From NCBI GenBank assembly GCA_035644815.1, contig DASQNU010000047.1:3654-67653 (forward strand): 64,000 bases of DNA, in the 5' to 3' direction. Positions 60,911 to 64,000 of the stretch are shown piece after piece (within the stretch, counting starts at the first letter, position 1; each line of letters begins with the position of its first letter). The position numbers and the translations under genes were made by a program. This DNA is from Brevibacillus_F sp035644815 (GTDB lineage Bacteria > Bacillota > Bacilli > Brevibacillales > Brevibacillaceae). Below the pieces are notes generated by a model. The model was not told where the DNA came from. It did no database searches and saw only the letters and a program-made list of their open reading frames with translations.

Positions 60911-61069
60911 ATCTTCGCCCCTTTCCTATGTTTTTGTTTATGTGTGGATGTGAATGGATTGTAACTGGAACGGTAGGCTGCGAATGGTTGCAGTAGGGAG
61001 TTCGTAGAGAGGTGGAAGGATAATGTGAAAAGATAGCGGCAAGGAAAGTGAGGTAAGCCTATTTCCGTT

Positions 61070-61098
61070 ATTATAATTTGAATTGTTTGAATTATCAA
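61070..61098 (-). promoter_or_regulatory. SigA promoter of the opp operon
   Basis: Minus-strand TTGATA (61093-61098), exactly 17 bases, then TATAAT (61070-61075). The start site would be near 61063, about 150 bases before oppB. The leader holds no clear riboswitch. Confidence 0.72.
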
Positions 61099-61099
61099 A

Positions 61100-61363
61100 T
61101 TATATTGATAGCAATTTCAGTAATACCCGTCCAAGCACCGCGTAAATGTATCGAACGCTGTGCACATCCGCTTTATCGTCAGCAGTTGCTTGATTATTAT
61201 GAAGCAGCATGCTAAAATGGCGGGCAAACTCCGTAAGACCTGCAAAAAGCATTTTCGTTCCATACGAATTATTTACAGCATGGAAAGTAAGAACGTCATC
61301 CATACAGTAACCTGTTTAACAACATCAGCTTTACCTCGTTTTTTTACTTGCATACATGAAAAT
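61100..61363. other. Intergenic region upstream of the opp promoter
   Basis: About 260 bases with short open frames on both strands but no ribosome binding site or recognisable product. No RNA structure stood out. Confidence 0.4.
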
Positions 61364-61386
61364 GAGCCCCTTACTAGAAGAGGCTC
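61364..61386 (-). terminator. Terminator after the DacB-type gene
   Basis: Minus-strand GAGCCTCTT / AAGGGGCTC stem (one wobble, 5-base loop) followed by ATTTTCATG. Confidence 0.6.
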
Positions 61387-61413
61387 CTGTGGTTTCATCG
61401 ATTATTGAAGTGT

Positions 61414-62808
61414 TCAATCGGTAAATTCCGCTAGCGCACAGCAAACCTGGTCCTCCAAAGCCTTCAGATCATCTGTGTCTCCCACATAGCCGTTGCACAT
61501 GATGGAAAACAGCAGCCTTTCTCCCGCCAAGGTTGTCAGATACCCAGATAAGCAGCTCACAGAAGTCAGCGTTCCGGTTTTGGCTTGCACCCGCTGATAA
61601 GCCGGGCTTTCCTTCATGCGAGAAGCTAGGGAACCATCTACCCCAGCGACCGGTAGCGAATGCAGAAACGGTTCGAACTCCTTTTTGTTCATGACCGCTT
61701 CCAGCAGCGTAAGCATTTGCCGGGGAGAAAACAGATTGTATACGCTCAAGCCCGATCCATCCCGCTGCTCGAACGGCCCCGCCATGCCCAGCTCCTCCAT
61801 CGTCTCTTTCACCACTTGCAGTCCTGCCGCTGTGCTGCCTTCCCCTTTTTTAACCGCTCCCATCGTCTTCAACAGCATTTCCGCGTAGTGATTATCACTG
61901 ACCTTATTGAGATGTGTCACAAGCGTATGTAAAGGAGCGGATGAGAACGAAGCGAGGATCGTATTTTCCGCAGAGGCTTTGCCTGCGAGTACTTGGCTAT
62001 CCGGTAAAAAGGAAATGCCCGCTTCCTCCAGCTTTTCTTTCAGTAGAGTACCCGTATAGGCTGCTGGCTCCTCAACGGTGATGCATTCAGCAGCCGCTTC
62101 GGTCATTGGCAAGTTTCTAGTGATGCAAATGACATTCTTCGCGCGCTCCCGCTTGATTTGGAGCGTATTAGGCTCCCCTGCTGCGACTGTTTTGGCCTCA
62201 AGAACCAGCTTCACATAGGTAGTAGCTGGGGTCACGGTCGCTTCAATCTCGTCCCCTACAGCCGCACCCGCACGACACTCCACTTGCACGACGCCTCGGT
62301 TCACTGACAATGCACTCGTCTGTGCGCTGTAGTACTCCGATTCATAATCCGAAGCCCAGCCTTCCCCCAGCCGTTGGTCGTCGAAGTAGGTATCGTCCAC
62401 GACAAGATTCCCTTGGATATGCCTGACGTTTTTCTGCAGGAGCGACTCCACCATCTGGGAAATCGACACACCCTCATGTACCTGCAGCGGAGGACCGGTA
62501 TGAATACATGGGTCTCCGTATCCTTTTATGTACAAATCGCCTTGCAGCACCCCGTCCGCTTGCAGCATACCCTGATAGGAGAGCTCGGTTTTAAAACGAT
62601 ATTCCGTTCCAAGCTGAAGCAATGCGCTGATCGACGTCACGATTTTCGTATTGGAAGCAGGGGTAAACAGTCTGTCCGCGTCATGAGCGTACAAAACGGA
62701 CTGATCCGCAGCACGGTCTAGAGATCTGACCAATACGCCAATGGTAGCGCCTTTTCGTTCGAGTTTCGTTACCAGTGAATCGATTTGTTCAAAACGTTTG
62801 TCAGGCAT
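61414..62808 (-). CDS. dacB: D-alanyl-D-alanine carboxypeptidase/endopeptidase (DacB, PBP4 type)
   Basis: Peptidase family S13 (464 aa). Motifs: SxxK in TPASNTKIV (Ser52, Lys55), SDN in NKVSDNHYAEMLL, KTG in QAKTGTL, plus GDLYIKGYGDP and DGSGLSVYNL. These enzymes trim or cleave peptidoglycan peptides. Unlike most members it has no signal peptide: the frame starts at MPDKRFEQI directly behind GAGGTG, so it may stay in the cytoplasm or leave by another route. It lies upstream of the opp operon. Confidence 0.88.
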   Translation of the reverse strand: MPDKRFEQIDSLVTKLERKGATIGVLVRSLDRAADQSVLYAHDADRLFTPASNTKIVTSISALLQLGTEYRFKTELSYQGMLQADGVLQGDLYIKGYGDPCIHTGPPLQVHEGVSISQMVESLLQKNVRHIQGNLVVDDTYFDDQRLGEGWASDYESEYYSAQTSALSVNRGVVQVECRAGAAVGDEIEATVTPATTYVKLVLEAKTVAAGEPNTLQIKRERAKNVICITRNLPMTEAAAECITVEEPAAYTGTLLKEKLEEAGISFLPDSQVLAGKASAENTILASFSSAPLHTLVTHLNKVSDNHYAEMLLKTMGAVKKGEGSTAAGLQVVKETMEELGMAGPFEQRDGSGLSVYNLFSPRQMLTLLEAVMNKKEFEPFLHSLPVAGVDGSLASRMKESPAYQRVQAKTGTLTSVSCLSGYLTTLAGERLLFSIMCNGYVGDTDDLKALEDQVCCALAEFTD

Positions 62809-62885
62809 CCAACGTTCACCTCTTCTTCGTAAAGTGCTGTCTGGGCACGATGTTTATATCTGAATGTTCTGTGAATATACCATTT

Positions 62886-63623
62886 TTACGAAGTATATGC
62901 TTGAATAAGTTGTCGAAGCCCTTCTTTACTATCACCAGTAAATAAGCCGCCATGGTAACAAATCAGATGCTCGATGTCATAGTCCAGCAATCGTTCCACG
63001 GAGCGGACTGCCTCATTTAGATCCAAGGTAAATTGGGGGTTGGCGATTTCGAGCTTCCCATTCTCGATCACGACAGCATCTGCCGCGATGAGCGTTTTGC
63101 TGGCAGGCAGATATAAGGAAATATGTCCGGGCATATGACCTGGCGTGTGCACGATCTCGATGCCGCCGCACCAGGGAAGATGCTCATGGTCGGTCACTGT
63201 CCGATCCACAGATGCCGGCTCGATCGATTGCAAGAAGCTGATGAATTGTTCCGCATGCGGCCTGGCTTCAGCTGGAATCAAGTCGAGCGAGGATTCTGCT
63301 TGTTCCAGCCGTAATGACTTTTTCTCGCCGGAAACGTATGGGGCTTCTATTTCGTGGGCGATCACTTCGATGTGTGGGTATGAACGTTTTAATGCGGCTA
63401 GTGAACCCATATGGTCCATATCATGATGGGTGATGATTAGTTTTGTAAGCGAATCGAGATGGATGTGATGTTTCGACATCGCTTCCTGAAGAAATCCGAT
63501 AAAGTCCGGGTAGCCGCAGTCTACGAGAATGGTATCTTGCTCGTCTTGCAGGACTACGGGTGTAATGGTCTGCTTTTGGCCGTTATGTTCGAACTCAATG
63601 TCTAGTAGATGGATGTTTTTCAT
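62886..63623 (-). CDS. Metallo-beta-lactamase-fold hydrolase
   Basis: A 245-residue MBL-fold protein: metal motif ITHHDMDHMGSL (HxHxDH variant THHDMDH), later HTPGHMPGHISLYLP and an isolated Asp in IAADAVV, then CYHGG with the last His. The group includes lactonases and general hydrolases; no signal peptide. It may share expression with dacB, 77 bases downstream. Substrate unknown. Confidence 0.88.
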   Translation of the reverse strand: MKNIHLLDIEFEHNGQKQTITPVVLQDEQDTILVDCGYPDFIGFLQEAMSKHHIHLDSLTKLIITHHDMDHMGSLAALKRSYPHIEVIAHEIEAPYVSGEKKSLRLEQAESSLDLIPAEARPHAEQFISFLQSIEPASVDRTVTDHEHLPWCGGIEIVHTPGHMPGHISLYLPASKTLIAADAVVIENGKLEIANPQFTLDLNEAVRSVERLLDYDIEHLICYHGGLFTGDSKEGLRQLIQAYTS

Positions 63624-64000
63624 ACTTGTTCCTCCAACTTCTGCGATTCATTATTTTACGACTTTGATGATAGTCCAATTGGTACCATGCGAGTTCCCTT
63701 GCAGGAAAGGCTCGAATCTCCCTCATAGGTGCTCATTCGCTATCATTTCAATGATCACTCCATTAATTATTTTCCAATTCATCATAGCAAGAATTTTCCT
63801 TTTCTGTCACTTGCAACTTTCTCCTCTTTAGTAAAAAATATAATGAGGGAATAATTTGGAGAATACTCCTTTATTCTGCATCTGCTACTTCTCTTTTTAC
63901 CCCAGTTGATTATGGGATGCTGATATAAACGAGCCTGATCCTTCGAGCGATATGCCATTTTGCTACCTATCCTTCTTCAACCAAAAAGCTGTATCCATTT
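63624..64000. other. Window-end region without a supported gene
   Basis: AT-rich. A minus-strand frame of 58 codons (63782-63958) has a weak AGGTAG site, an atypical Lys/Arg/Ser-rich product and no family resemblance; I do not call it. Confidence 0.35.

Noticed and set aside
61006..61060. Possible sigma-54 promoter for oppB (CTCAC-N5-TTGC)
   Set aside because: The essential GG of the -24 element is missing, while a far better SigA promoter lies just upstream.
61100..61303. Minus-strand 67-codon frame upstream of the opp promoter
   Set aside because: No ribosome binding site, and no similarity or hydrophobic pattern that would support a gene.
1..64000. CRISPR arrays, tRNA or rRNA genes
   Set aside because: No regularly spaced direct repeats and no tRNA- or rRNA-like sequence were recognised on either strand.

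Overview
The window looks like a chromosomal stretch from a spore-forming, aerobic Gram-positive bacillus. Brevibacillus (Paenibacillaceae) is the best guess, made from gene content rather than a database match. Supporting signs are strong AGGAGG-type ribosome binding sites, frequent TTG and GTG starts, a SigZ-like sigma factor, GlpP antitermination, a YhcN-type spore lipoprotein, an aa3 quinol oxidase, an Mn-type pyrophosphatase and CcpA-like cre sites. No rRNA, tRNA, CRISPR array or intact insertion sequence was seen.

Layout. 1-5.4 kb is AT-rich: a partial DinB gene, several small unknown genes, a LysE-type exporter, and a divergent monooxygenase/LysR pair. 5.5-8.7 kb holds a nitroreductase divergent from a MocR-type regulator, a decayed DinB remnant and a HEAT-like protein. 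9-15.8 kb has a chemoreceptor, a YesM/YesN-type two-component system (the kinase apparently starting at an ATA codon) and a secreted three-repeat Ig-like protein. 15.8-20.7 kb is the glycerol locus glpP-glpF-glpK-glpD with two leader terminators and a cre-like site. 20.9-26.4 kb carries mixed single genes (flavin reductase, acetyltransferase, aldo/keto reductase, SigZ, RDD protein, spore lipoprotein). 26.5-33.7 kb is an arabinan/arabinoside locus (LacI regulator, araNPQ transporter, abfA, egsA/araM) with four matching operator palindromes and cre-like sites. 33.9-36.5 kb has ppaC, four very small genes and two long noncoding inverted repeats. 36.5-40.5 kb is qoxABCD behind an Fnr-like box. 41-44 kb has an HD-GYP protein and a TIR-like protein overlapping a small basic protein.

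44.2-55.3 kb is the most interesting part. An 11-gene minus-strand block runs from CoxG through a three-subunit molybdenum hydroxylase, its XdhC- and MocA-type maturation factors, 5-oxoprolinase-like PxpB/PxpC/PxpA and a biotin carrier protein, and ends next to a sigma-54 activator with a GAFTGA motif. The first gene is preceded by an exact -24/-12 promoter with two tandem upstream palindromes. I infer that SigL and this activator switch on oxidation of an N-heterocycle to a lactam-like product, followed by ATP-dependent ring opening; the substrate is unknown. Upstream lies a complete oligopeptide-type ABC transporter (oppBCDFA, 55.3-60.9 kb) with its own SigA-type promoter. The window ends with a signal-peptide-less DacB-type peptidase and a metallo-beta-lactamase-fold hydrolase.
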